A stretch of 64,000 bases of DNA from Paramarasmius palmivorus. Taxonomy: Eukaryota > Basidiomycota > Agaricomycetes > Agaricales > Marasmiaceae. The DNA lies in assembly GCA_037176845.1 (NCBI GenBank), contig JAYKXP010000026.1:248001-312000 (forward strand), read 5' to 3'. Both the position numbers and the translations under genes were made by a program. This document shows positions 43,916-55,998 of the stretch, one piece after another (the stretch's first letter is position 1; each line of letters starts with the position of its first letter). A model generated the notes under the pieces. The model had not been told where the DNA came from. It did not search any database and saw nothing but the letters and a program-made list of their open reading frames with translations.

Positions 43916-46158
43916 AGATAGCCGCCTCTCCATACGACGCAGAATCATTCTAGCTTTTTTTGTCACTTTAGGTTTATGAAAATACGTGAACATATCACAT
44001 CCAATTGAGGTATTGAAGCACGAGATCTGATAGTGGGCTAATGCACCGTGGTATGATTCGATCCTCAAGGGGCATTGGTTTTGGTAGGTTTTGGCGCGCA
44101 GTCAAGCATCGGAAGAAGATAGAGATGGCCATCAAACTCAAATTGCCCCTCGGATATGTCTGTTTTGGCTGACCTGGTTTCTGGCTTCGGCGGACTTATC
44201 AACCCTGCACACGATCATAATTTTTCGATTCTGATATTGAAGATAAAATGCGCATTTTTCGTGGGTCATCGTGGGTTCTTTCTAGATACGAATACTTGTG
44301 GGTCCACACTCCAAGATTTTCAAACGCTTAAGCGGTACGGGTCTTTTCCTTTGCGCTTCCTTTATGTTCCATGTGGGTCCTTCCATGCGTTCACTCTTGT
44401 CCGACAGCATGTGTTTTCTGGGTTTCTGTAATTCTCAGGGTGATTCCGCCAATACTGTTGTTGCAATTGCAGTACCCTGCTCAAGCCTCGTGCATCATAC
44501 ACGATGTCCCAGGATGTCCCTGGGTTCCTTGACGGCTTGAGTCTCGGACACTCGGATTGGATGTACCTAGAGACCGGACGGAGATGTAAAAGGAGAATTA
44601 ATCTCATTTCTGATTAAAAGAACTCGAGTCTCGGAGCCTCTCTTAGAACCATTGAGAATCGAGATCTGTTGTGTGTGCAAAGAACGATCCCGAGTGCTAT
44701 GGCGGCACCATCGTACACTCGAGTGACTGGAGATAATGTCTACGTCGGGCGGAGGTCGACAACTTGTGAATACTAGTGAATACCTCCAGATGCCTCCATC
44801 TATTTTATGAGGAACGACGCGATTCCAAGGTGGCAAGGGAAAATGTAAAATTTACACTCAAAGGCTGGCGTTTGCACCGGCCCGGAACTGACCCGGACCG
44901 TGGACGCTTTGGCTACCTTAGTACCCTTCGCAACCATGAACGACTATCTTCAAAACTCTGCCGCAGCGAGTGGCTGAAGTGCAACACCCACAGTGCAAAC
45001 AACGGAAAGCGATCTCTACAGTCTCGGTATTTTCGTCACGTCGTGTATCGGAGCGGATGCTGAGGCCTGAGGGATTGTTGAAGGAAATTTTCTAGAGTCA
45101 CCACCTCGCCCAGCAATGCCACAAGCCATCTCAAAATCTCCTCCAAGGTCACCTTGTTCAAGTCGTATTCGAAGGGGTTTGCCATGGCGGAACAATTATC
45201 TTTGCTATTGCCTCCCGGTCCTGTAGTGTTCATTGTCAACTTGAAGTTGAAGGTGGCCATATGAAAAAATAAATATTCTCTCGGAACCTGTAAGGCTTCC
45301 ATTGAAACTCGCCCTGCTAAGGGCTGATACTAAGATTGAACAGACTCTGACCAACGCCTCGGCAGATGACCGCAAAGTGCTTACTCAAATGATAGACGTG
45401 CACCACAAAAAGACACCGAGCTACTTTTATTCGATCTCCAAGACGGCCTCTTGGTATTTTGATACCTCTTCCGATTTCATTCGTTTCGGGGCCCTTGCTC
45501 CCCAGATCTGTCGTCACGTCGCTATTTCTCGGCTATTGCAATGATGAAAAGCGTCTTCTCTGTCCTGAACTTCTGTGTCCAGTAATATTTCCGCCAAACG
45601 TAATGAACACAAAAGATCACGAAACGAGCTATCCAACCATGACCTTGGCGGTGGTTGCTAGTACAAGCTTTTAGACGGAGACCGGCCTATCTGCTCTGCT
45701 TGCTAGCGCTCGCGACCACGGCTCAAGAGACAAGAGACACGACAGCCGGTTCTGTGTATGATCTCAGTCCCATCACACCTGAATGCACGAACGGAGGTGC
45801 TGGATCAAAAGTTCTGTGGGAAAGGCGTGCGGAAGTAAGGATGGCTGGAGTTATAAAAAAACTCTAATAGATCTGATCTTTGTAGCGGAGTAGGTGTCTG
45901 ATGTCTCGTAACAACCTCGCAGAGAAAAACTACAGATCTCGCGTCCTTTTGGCCGAGAACGGAACACTATAGAACTTTCTAAACTCTCACACTGGCGGGG
46001 AACCATCACAGAGGGTGCGGAACAGTTCATTGTCTGCCAGTGTCATCATTGACATCAAGGGCCAGTGGGCGGCGACTGCAGAGTATGGGAGGAACGAGTA
46101 TATTACAGCTTACAAGATATAGAGTACGTGCGAAAGAACGAGGATAATACAATGGAGT
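43916..46158. other. Intergenic, 2.2 kb, no gene seen
   Basis: A convergent gap between dbp6 and swd2 3' ends. Open frames reach about 95 codons (for example near 44776-45063 and 45036-45302) but none has domains, bias or splice partners I can defend. The length is unusual for a convergent gap in this dense genome, so old insertions or a non-coding transcript are possible. Confidence 0.45.
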
Positions 46159-47534
46159 CTATGTTGAGGGTGCCTTCTTCTTAAGCATCTCCCGTGCGAT
46201 TTCGTCAACATCTGCAGACGTGTCCGGTAGCCAAAATGCCTGTAATCGTTGTTAGTAAAGGACCTGAGCAAGGGCGGTACGAACACTCACCAATTCGGCG
46301 CCAGCAGTTGCCATCATGGCCCATCTCGGGTTGAACTTGACACACCTTGATGGCCCGGGATGACCATCTAACTTGACCAAAGGACTGATCTTTGGCGGCC
46401 CTTTCTTATTTGGAGGAGCATCGTCGGAAGGCGGAGCTGGCAAATTTTGGGCGTCCCAAACAACCACTTTCCCATCCAGACTGCCCCCGACAATGTACTT
46501 GCTGTCAGGGGTCCATGATACTTCTTCACCACTACATCCTTTCGTGGGCTCAATCGTCGGAGGCGCTGACATCGAGCGCCTCTCAAGTCCAACGTGCCCC
46601 TCGAGCTTCGCGAGTAAATGCCCGCCGAAAGCGTCGAGAATATAATGATTATTCCCGGACGCACCAACGAGGAGATATTTCCCGTTAGACGAGAAAGATA
46701 AGGAGGTAATGTATATTGGGCGCGGGGGATAGGATATGAGCGCGAGTGAGGGATCGTCGAGGGTTATCACCAGAAAAGGTGCTTTGTCGTAATTTGCCTG
46801 GTCGTATAGTAATATACGTTGATAGTAGTTGACTGCCACGGCAAATACAAGACCAGAAGAGTCGTATGCAACGACTGGTGGTGCCGGAAGGTTAAGTAGC
46901 CCGCGACACGTGGGTGTCCGCAAGTCCCACAGTCTGACTGTTTTGTCTGCCGAACCAGACATAAAACCATCGTCAACCGGAGAGACTTCTAAGGATATGA
47001 CACGTCCCTTATGTCCCTTGAAATAAGACAGATATTTGTTGTCGTGTAGGGAGTGGTATCTGATGCTATCGTCTTCTTTGGTGGAAGCATGAAGTATTGT
47101 GGTCGCTTTATGAGTGTAGCGGGGAAGGTCAATGCCATACTTCTGGGATTTCAGAGTTTTGATATATCTGTTGCAGATACGAAGATGAACATGAGTGGAG
47201 GCGAAAGGGAGGGAGAAACTCGCTTGCCAGATTTGCAGTTGTAGACGCGAAAAGTTTCATCCTCTCCCGCTGTGACGAGCGTATCTCCTTTATCGTCAAA
47301 TGTGATACCTGTGATGTGTTTAGGGCCTGGGGGTGGTCTGTTACCAGGAAGTGCAGGACCAGGTGGAGGGTTGTCGACGGAGGATTTGAAGATTTTTGAA
47401 GGCTTGAGTTTGGTCTGTCACACCAGTCAGATTTTGGTGTTTGGAAGTCAATTTCAAATTACCATTAATGAGTTGTTCAGACTTATTGACTGAACCTGAG
47501 CACCTCCATTGACTGTGGTCGGCTGAGGTGCCAT
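46159..47534 (-). CDS. swd2: Swd2/WDR82 WD40 subunit of COMPASS
   Basis: Starts MAPQPTTVNGGAQ, then TKLKPSKIFK and WD repeats: HITGITFDDKGDTLVTAGED, FRVYNCKSGK, YIKTLKSQKYGIDLPRYTHK, ATTILHASTKEDDSIRYHSL with HDNKYLSYFKGH, KGRVISLEVSPVDDGFMSGS, ADKTVRLWDLRTP, IYITSLSFSSNGKYLLVG, VSWTPDSKYIVGGSLDGKVV. LHDNKYLSYFKGH and SPVDDGFMSGS are diagnostic of Swd2/WDR82, which serves both the Set1/COMPASS H3K4 methyltransferase and, in yeast, the cleavage/polyadenylation factor. The splice after KSGK only keeps frame if the intron starts with GC (GCGAGT, 47168-47223), a GC-AG intron. The C-terminus is ADVDEIAREMLKKKAPST. Divergent from rpb5, with 109 bases between ATGs. Confidence 0.93.
47168..47223 (-). 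other. GC-AG intron in swd2
   Basis: On the minus strand this 56-nt intron begins GCGAGTTTC and ends GCAACAG. Using the nearby GT donor instead breaks the frame. GC donors are a small minority in fungi. Confidence 0.6.
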
Positions 47535-47643
47535 TGTTGGAAACGGAGAAAGAAAAGCAGCTTATGTAGTGGTAAAGCTGTCAAGAGCGTAGCGGGCTGC
47601 AATTTTTGTCTTTCCCACCCTCACTCTCACTGCTTCACTCACC

Positions 47644-48645
47644 ATGGCCGACGGCGACGAGAGCGCAAAACTATGGAAAGTCAGTAGAACGATTCATGAA
47701 CTAGTCCGGGATAGAGTCAGCCACATTTTTCTTCAGTTAATACCATTTTTTATCGCTCTCAACTCGTACTGTTCAGGGATTTCAAGTTTCGGACGAGGAA
47801 ATAAATCTCGATCTACACACATTCCGGGAGACATATGCGAATAGTATGGGCGTTGTGGAGTGCGTTACCACCATATGTCCTATCGAAATCCACTGACCAA
47901 GAATCTTCTTAGTCGAAGCCAGTTGAACTTCTACACATATTCTCGAGCAGACTCATCAGACCAAATTTTCGTTTTCTTCTCGGATGAAAAAAGTGTCGGT
48001 GTCAAAACCATGCGCAAGTACGCTCCAACATCATGCACTCCCCTGGTTCCCCCGTATTCTCATTGTGAATAGGATGCTTGAGATCTTGGAACAAAAATCG
48101 ATTCAACGCGGTATCATTGTTTTCCCGGGTAACATGACACCGTCAGCAAGAAAAGTGCGTATATCATGACATCCTGTTCAATCCCATCACAAATCTCTTG
48201 ACCACAACCCCAAATCGCCTCCCGTTTTGTGTATTCTACTCTTCGTACTTTTCCTTTCTCACCTCTGTGATGTGAAATGCTGATGTCCCTCTCCGTCGTC
48301 TCAGGTCATCGTGGCCATGGCAAATCAATACCGTTTGGAGGAGTTCTCGGAATCTGATCTTTTGGTGAACATCACTCATCATACACTCGTTCCCCGACAC
48401 GAGGTGCTTTCGCCAGAAGAAAAGAAAGTACTGCTGGCAAAATAGTACGTCCTCATCTATTCTGTCAAATCCATGACTTGTACTCATGGGCCTCAAACAG
48501 CCGGCTGAAGGATACACAACTTCCTCGTATACAACTTGCTGATCCCGTTGCCCGATACTATGGTCTACGAAGAGGGCAGGTAGTCAAGATTACGCGACCT
48601 AGTGAAACGAGTGGACGGTATGCCAGCTATCGGATATGCTTTTGA
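47644..48645 (+). CDS. rpb5: RPB5/RPABC1, shared RNA polymerase subunit
   Basis: Multi-exon, start [20 protein letters not shown] then VRDR and [20 protein letters not shown], the N-terminal jaw domain, followed by [56 protein letters not shown] and SARKVIVAMA. The C-terminal domain is the highly conserved [75 protein letters not shown]. This is Rpb5, common to RNA polymerases I, II and III, near the normal length of about 215 residues. Head-to-head with swd2 across 109 bases, so both chromatin/transcription genes may share a promoter. Confidence 0.95.
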
Positions 48646-50857
48646 CAGTCTGGCTCTGGGTAGCTTTGACAGTCGGCATTTCACTATTCATTGTACAGTA
48701 CTGACTCATTTGTTTCCATAATCACGCATTCCTTTTTCGAAGCCCTCAAAACATGAATTGTTTGAATACGGCACTTGTAGCCTTGACAAAGCATTTGATT
48801 GAAGTTCCGCGGACCCAATACACCTGCAGTTTCTACAAGTGTGTACGACCCTTATACTTTGTCGCAGATTGGCCGTCAAGCACCCTATCCTATTCGAACT
48901 TTACATAAAGCCTTGACTTGTTGATTTAGTTGAAGGTGAGTAGCTCTACGCCATCACACCTGCACCCGAACTGAACCCGCGGCAGGTCCTCCGGCATGAA
49001 AGCTGCCATCTATCGAAGTGCAAACACTATACAGAGTATATTGTCCAGCGCTCCGTGCCAACAGGACATGGTAACGAGTGTTCCATGGTGACTGCACTCC
49101 GGCCAGGCCAACAATACAGTACCTACGATGTTTGCCGTTAGCTTTTGAAGTTCTTGATCACCGGAGTCTGGAGTTACTGCGTGGTTCCCCATAGTGTGTC
49201 TCTTACCTTTCTTCCTAAACCTCGACCCAATATTTACTCTTCTGACGTATTCTTGCACAAGAAGCTTTTAGTCGCGGTGATGTCTATATCTGAGGTTACG
49301 ACAGGTACATGCTCCAAAATCAAGTCTCTTCAAACTTTATCCACAAAAGCGAGGCCGGTTCCAGAGTTGAGATGAAAGAACGCGGCATGCGAGTGATCTC
49401 CATTAGCCAGTTGAGGCCAGACCCTGACTTGCCTTGAGGCAGAGACGAGAAACGACGCGTGTTGATAACGAAGAAAAAAAAACAGGGAAATCGTATCATT
49501 CCATCGTGACCGCCCCTGCGGCCTCGCCTTAGAGAGGGTGCGTCGTTCCATCTCGCCATGACCGGCCATGACCGAAGTAACCATTCTCCCAAGCTCCACG
49601 ACCCGCTACGTGAAGTATGCCCATACATACTATCATTTCCCCGGACCCACTGAAAAGGCGCAGCCGCTGTACGGAAATCGCCCTCAAAGTCGTGCTGTCA
49701 AATAGGCACGGCTGTTTTCCCGACTTTTCCGCTTCATACCGCCACCGAAAACATCGCGCTCGGAAACGTTGATATATTCATGCATAGATCCGTCGTCTGC
49801 CGCACGTGCCGGTTCGGAAGAACGTTCAGTGGAGACCGCCCTGCAAATGGCACTCCTTTCGTCGTTGCATATCTGGTGTCGACAGCAGGGCACTGTAGAA
49901 GCACGATGTTATAAGATATATGACGTGGAACAACCTAGGCCGACGGGAGGAGACTTGACGATCGCACAGACACGCGAAAGTGAAGAATGGACCGATGTGC
50001 GTTTGAAGAGTGGTTGCTCGCGAGTCGCATGCTAGACGGAAGGTATGTAATCGGATAACCTGGTGCCTTGGCATGCTCCCTGGTTGCTCCTGCCGTCGTC
50101 TACATACATTGCTCACATGCCCCTCTGAACAGCCCGGGAGTTTCACTATGGAGATCTCCAAGGATCCACAGGAATGTTTGACATCAAGCTGGCGTCGAAC
50201 AAGTTTCGAGTAGATGGTAAAAATTCTCGGCACAGCAAAGACCGGAGACGTATTTGAGGTTGTAGGTGCTAGCTCGATGACCCAAAGGTAGAGGCAAACA
50301 AGCCTGTCAGCATTTGTGCGTCAGCGACCCGTCAACTAGCATCTTCGCAACAAGATTACTACATTTAGTAGCAATGATTCTCTCCTGAGATGTTTCATTG
50401 GTGAGCACTTACATGTACATCTCGCCTTTCTATCTTCACACCTGGCTTCTCTATGAACTCAGATACCCGATGAGCCCCCAAGGACATAGAAGAGGTGACA
50501 ATGCTCAGTGAACATGTACATAAGAACATGTGGCTGCGGACCTTTTACTAGGCCCATACAGTGATGTATGTAAATTCTAAAATATCGCATCAGGTTTCTT
50601 TCTGACAGTGACGTTGTCCCGGAAATGAATGCATCTCGTGTTGTCTACAGAATCTATAGATCTATCGCCGTGCTTCTCATGGCCCGCCAAACCTAGATAT
50701 ACTGGACCCTGAGCATAATCTGTAAAATTTCTCTACGATGCTACGCGACAGTGGTATCTAGATGGCTTTCACTACGTGCTTATAAAAAGCCTCGCTTTTT
50801 CACAACATTCCCCCCATCGTCATCTTATCTGTCTTCTTCCCTCCACTTTTACTCAAA
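48646..50857. other. Intergenic, 2.2 kb, no gene seen
   Basis: Between rpb5 and the terpene synthase, both plus strand. Open frames such as 49826-50233 (minus) and 49769-50035 (plus) overlap each other and show no domain, so they are probably shadows of non-coding DNA. The right end carries the terpene synthase promoter with a TATA box at 50781. Confidence 0.45.
50781..50788 (+). promoter_or_regulatory. TATA box of the sesquiterpene synthase gene
   Basis: TATAAAAA lies 77 bases upstream of the ATG at 50858, followed by a C/T-rich leader. A typical regulated-gene promoter layout. Confidence 0.6.
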
Positions 50858-52116
50858 ATGATCAGACCCCGACAATTTTTGCTCCCGGATCTCCTTGCCA
50901 TCTGTCCCCTCTCAGGGTCTACTAATCCTCATTACGAAGAGGCCCGTGGGGAGTCATCCGCGTGGATCAATAGTTACGACGTCTTCACCGACCGAAAACG
51001 CGCCTACTTCGTACAAGGTTGCAATGAATTGTTGGTTGCGCACACGTATCCTTACGCCGGCTATGAGGAGTTCAGAACATGCTGTGACTTTGTGAGTCCT
51101 GTACTTCTCGGGCATCTCCGTTCCTAACTCTCTCCGAACGATAGGTCAACCTATTATTTGTTGTCGACGAAGTCAGTGACGAACAAAATGCCGAAGATGC
51201 GAGAGCTACTGGCCAAATCTTTCTCGATGCTCTACGCGATCCTGCATACAACAACTCAAGCAAGCTCTCTCGGATAACCAAAGAGTAAGATTTAGCTCGT
51301 TCCTCTTCGCCATTTGCCTTCCTCACCCTATATACCATAGCTTCAGAGCGAGATACGTTAAAGGGGCTGGGCCTATAGCATGCGAACGCTTTTTCAAACA
51401 TTGCGAAGAGTATATCAACGCTGTTTCAACGGAGGCAGAGCTTCGAGAACACGGAGAAGTCCTCGATGTTGATGCTTTCATCGCCCTTCGAAGAGACAAT
51501 AGTGCAATTCGCCTGTGCTTCGATCTCTTTGAATATGCCCTCGGAATCGAGCTTCCTGAAGAAGTCATCCAAGAACCCACTTTCCAGCGGATGTACTGGG
51601 CTGCCGCTGACATGGTCTGTTGGGCAAACGTATGTGTAACTCTCCTAATAGGATGACTCAAGTTGACGTGTTCCGTGCCTTAGGACGTATATTCCTACAA
51701 CATGGAGCAAGCAAAAGGAATCGGCGGCAACAACATTGTCACTGTGCTTATGAAGAACAGAGGAATGGATCTTCAGACGGCCTGTGATCATGTTGGTGAA
51801 TATTGTGAAGAGCTGGTTCATGAATACTTAGCTGCGATGAAATCTTTACCTTCCTATGGTTCACCTGATTTAGATGATGCTGTCGCTCGTTATGCTGAGG
51901 CTTGTGGCCACTGGATAAAAGGGAATCTAGAGTGAGTTATAGTGATGCTTCATATTTCGTTTGCTGACTGACAGGATATTTTGTAGCTGGAGTTTCGAGA
52001 CGATACGATACTTTGGTGCCGCTCACGCTGAAATAAAAAAGACGCGTCTTGTCACCCTTCGCCCCTCCTGTGAGCCCGAAGACTGCGACTCGGACTCAAG
52101 TTGGGAGAGCGATTAA
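50858..52116 (+). CDS. Sesquiterpene synthase (class I terpene cyclase)
   Basis: Five exons (50858-51091, 51145-51284, 51341-51629, 51684-51931, 51987-52116) give 346 residues. Class I terpene cyclase motifs are complete: the aspartate-rich metal motif [11 protein letters not shown] (D-E-x-x-D type), the NSE triad motif [13 protein letters not shown] (its Asn is the last residue of exon 3, so the motif is created by splicing), and a C-terminal RYF ([11 protein letters not shown]). The N-terminus [20 protein letters not shown] and the [16 protein letters not shown] segment are typical of the mushroom sesquiterpene synthases (Cop/Omp group), which cyclise farnesyl diphosphate. The product cannot be deduced. 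The acidic tail [14 protein letters not shown] is unremarkable. It converges on the lyase-mevalonate kinase gene, 466 bases away. Confidence 0.95.
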
Positions 52117-52582
52117 GATATTCCATTATACCTGTTTCTTGTTTTAAGCCGATTTATACCACTTATATTGGTTTTGAGGTAATCCACAGCACTGTACATT
52201 TCTTAATTCATCCTTAGATCTAGAGACACCATGTATTAATTCTGTTTGGTGGCATATCTTGTGTAGCAACAACATTCAATGCAAAAGCTGTTTACCCCCG
52301 AGTCGTTGCTCATAGGAGTCGAAACATTCTGAGCGTCAACTGAAATTGCATGAATGTTGCATTCCAAGTTGCGCTTAGGCAGCGGAAGGATCAGAAACGG
52401 GACAGAACACTGCTGCCAACCGGAGTACGTGGAGATGTACAAGATGAAAAGGAATCGATCTCTAGGGCACGAAGCCAAAAAGTATCCAGTTGTTCTCAAG
52501 TTCGGAACAGTTCCAGTCTATTGGTCTCTGCCATATTCGTACACGATCTAGATATATGTAAATGAAGCAAATTACAAACCAT
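52117..52582. other. Convergent intergenic between terpene synthase and fusion gene
   Basis: 466 bases holding the two 3' ends. No coding signal seen. Confidence 0.5.
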
Positions 52583-55500
52583 TCATACATACAACCACCG
52601 CCCTAGGTCTTGTGCCCATTGAGAAAGTTCCAGGGTTGGCATCAACTCGAACGATGGCCGGAGCGAGTTGTCATACTTTGTTGGTGACTGGTCTCGCGGC
52701 GTCTTTGGTGGCGTCACTTGACCGTCAAGAGCGGATCGTTCAACGCGCTTGGTTTTGTGCTGTTCGTGAGGTGAAAGGATACCCAACCCGCTCCCGCCGA
52801 CAGATGTCAGGTATGGGTCAAATTTGTTTTCCGACAGCTCGGCGAGGAGATCTTGCATCACTTCATCTTTGAATTCTGTGATATCGTGATATCAATGCTC
52901 AGAGATCTGTCCAAACTAGTCTGCAGGGTTACTCACCATCAGGGACAAGCGTCACGGCGCAACCGCCTCCGCCAGCTCCGGTGAGCTTGGTGCTAAGACT
53001 GTACGGCGATGACGCTGTTGTGGATCTAATGGCTTCCAAAGCGGGGTGAGAGACACCCAATGATACTAGATGTTGGTGATTCTCGTTGATAAGAGCCTAA
53101 AACGATAGTTAAGGCAAAAGAAACGGACTCGAACACTGGTCCAACTAACCTCCAGAGCAGAAAGAAGATCTTCACGAGTCATTTCCGGATCGGCAAGGGC
53201 ACGCCTCGCTTCATCGCTGATAGCCTGGATGGAATTCAAAAGACCATTGACAACCTCAGGTTCCTAGAGATCGTTGATTGAGGAACACAGCAATGAAAAT
53301 TCCAGCGTTGACACTTACATCAAGCTTCTTCTGACCGACACCAGCGACGAGTTTTTTGGTGTCTCGTGGAACTTTCGAGTTAGTGAGCAGGAAGCGAAGG
53401 GATTTAAACCTAGACAAGCGTAAGCATAAGTACCAAGTGCCAACTTTCAAAAAGTATGCTGAGACCTACCCATGTATAGGTTCCATTCCACTCTTCTTTC
53501 CAAACCCAGCTCTTGTATACGCCAATGCACCACCATACACCGCAACACTATTATCCACACCACTCGGGTTCCCATGCAAGATCTTCTCTGCAATGAATGC
53601 CCACTTGTTGACTTCCTCCGCAATTTCTGGAGGTATGGCACGTCGTCCTTGGTGCGAGACGTGAACATGACTGCCTGCAGTGGGAGGCGGCATTTCGGGA
53701 ACCTTTATTCTCTTTTGTAATAGTAGGAAAGCCGATGCTGCGCAAGTAGAGAACGACGCTGAGGAGCCAAGGCCAGCACCTACAGGAAGAGTGGAACGAG
53801 CCGTAAAGTTCACCGAGGGCCTAGAAAGTAGTCATTCAACGTGCTGCCCATCATTCGAAGAGAAGGAACTCACTTGTAGTCAGACGTAGTCAGCTTCATG
53901 TACAAGTAAAGCACGGTCAAGGCAGCGCCCTTGGCTTGACTGTTCTCGATATCCTTGAGCGGCCCATCATACAACGCATCGATCAAGAGTTGGTCCAGCA
54001 CCTCTGGGTGATCTTCATTTGCCGCGATCGGAATAAGTAAAGCCCATGGAAGAGATTCAATATCCCATTCCTTGTAGAAGTTGGCAATATCATGGAAATG
54101 AACTGATATCTTCCCATCGTCTCGCGGGGTTGTGAGCCCAAAGCAACGCAAATCTACAGAAGCGGCTATCGCTGTCTATAGGGACATACAGTTCAGTTAA
54201 CGTGGCCATGAGGGCAAAAATAAAGGACACTTACCACACCGTGCACAACGGCATGCTCACCAAACAGAATAACTTTCCCAGGGGCGCTGACGAACCATTC
54301 CTCCTTGCGTTTGCTTCCAATAGCTAACTTCTCCACGACACTCTCCAGACTGAGCTCGTCCGGCTGTACTCGGACATAGCGATTCTGCTGGGAATTGTAG
54401 GCAATCGCACCGGCATCTAAAAGAGCTTGCTCCAGATCATCGAGCAGATCGGTAGAATCTTCGATGCCAACGCAGAGTCTAATAAGATCCTCGGGTAATC
54501 CCCTTGCTGCACGAGTAGCTGGATCGATTGAAGCATGTCTATAAAGGGAATCAGGGAAAACCTTAAGCTTTGACAAACAAAGCAACTCACGACATCACAC
54601 AAGGCATACTAATCAAACTATTCACACACCCAAAGCTAACACTGATCCCCCACAACCTCGTACCTCCAACAATCTTCTCTGAAAGTTCCTTGTTCCCCGT
54701 CTCGAAGCTAAGAACAGCTCCGCTTCCATCTGCGATGCGTTCGTGTACTTCTTTACGAGGATGGCTAGGAAGACCCGGGTAGTTCACTTTAAAGCCTAGA
54801 GAGTGTAGGTAGGTAGCTACCAGCGATGCTGTAGCTTGTTGGCGATCAAGACGGATGGCTAGTGTTTTAACCCCTCGGAGAAGGAGGAAACAGTCGAAGG
54901 GCGTTAGGGCGTTTCCTACAGAGTTGACGATGTGTGCCATTTGCTATTGGAGATGGTTAATAGAACATTCTGAAAAGAGGTTGAGGCACACACCTTGGCG
55001 ATGCTATCCCTGTTGCAGGTGATCATCCCAGCCATAAGATCGTGGTGACCGCTCAGGTACTTTGTCGCGCTATCATAAACAATATCTGCTCCGTGCTCCA
55101 GCGGCCTCTGGAGATATGGGCTCATCATGGTATTATCCACCACCACAATCGCTGACGGAGCACGTTCTTTCACCTCCTTACTGATCAAAGCCAAATCTGC
55201 AATCTTCAATAACGGATTTGTAGGTGACTCCAGTAAAACCATTGCCGTCTTGGTGGGGTGAATGAAGGGTATGATGGATTGAGGATCGGTCGTGTCGACA
55301 TGGTGAACGGTTACACCTCCGTGAACTCGGAGATAGGCCAGAAGACGGTTAGTGCCTCCGTATAAATCATCTCCGGCGATGACTTCGTCTCCTGGCTTTA
55401 AGAGACGAAGGATGACATCCAAAGCTGCCATTCCGGATGAAACGGCGAATGCATGACTAGCAGATGAGATCTTGGCGATGTGATGCTCTGCACGACCAAG

Positions 55501-55790
55501 ACTTGTTAGCAAACACAAAATAGCTATCTTGTGTCCGTTGACCCACCTAAATGACTCCTCGTCGGATTCCCACTCCTTGAATAATCATATTCCCCCGAAA
55601 CACCCTTAAAAGTCGCCGTTTGGTAGATTGGAACAGAGCTGCTCCCATACTGATCTTTCTGATCAGGATTTTCGACCGTCGCGCATAATGTTGAGAATTT
55701 GTACGGCTTTCGGGAGCGTACTGGGGATTCTGGGTCTGGGGTTGGAAGGTCGTGGATAGCAGGTTGTTTGGTGTTGACCGAGGGACCCAT
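52583..55790 (-). CDS. ERG12: Bifunctional fusion: cystathionine beta-lyase + mevalonate kinase
   Basis: The joined exons give about 901 residues. Residues 1 to about 409 are a complete Cys/Met-metabolism PLP enzyme: YGSSSVPIYQTATFKG, YDYSRSGNPTRSHLEHHIAK, SSGMAALDVILRLLKPGDEV, AGDDLYGGTNRLL, VVVDNTMMSPYLQRPLEHGA, then SATKYLSGHHDLMAG with PLP lysine K224, ending in the canonical IRLCVGIEDSTDLLDDLEQA LLDAG. A linker of about 35 residues follows, then mevalonate kinase: motif 1 SAPGKVILFGEHAVVHG (448-464), motif 2 LPVGAGLGSSAS, motif 3 KLTGAGGGGCAVTL, and the usual basidiomycete C-terminus WAQDLGRWLYV. The junction is inside one continuous 304-nt exon (54235-54538) with no stop, and no Met lies between the lyase C-terminus and motif 1. 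First exons: 55547-55790, 54994-55487, 54591-54943. Lyase: cystathionine to homocysteine; kinase: mevalonate to 5-phosphomevalonate. Head-to-head with vps71 (208 bases). Confidence 0.85.
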
Positions 55791-55998
55791 TGTTGAAAAA
55801 TCGGGAGCAGGGTCGAGGAAAAAGGTGAACGAGAGGTGCCTAAGGGGGATTTAAATGTTATGGTCAAGAGAGAAGGGTATATTGTTTTTGCACGGTGTAT
55901 CGCCTCATTGGGCGCGTTTGTGGATTGCGTGCTTTGCAATTACACTTGTTCCTTTTTGAACATTTCGACCGTTTTACGCCGACAACACAGCGGCCGCT

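Noticed and set aside
54193..54585. A 130-codon frame starting inside a lyase intron, considered as a separate start for mevalonate kinase
   Set aside because: It would still carry about 45 residues of the lyase C-terminus, and its Met lies in sequence that splices out cleanly to give SHASIDPATRAARG. The fused reading is simpler, though an alternative promoter is not excluded.
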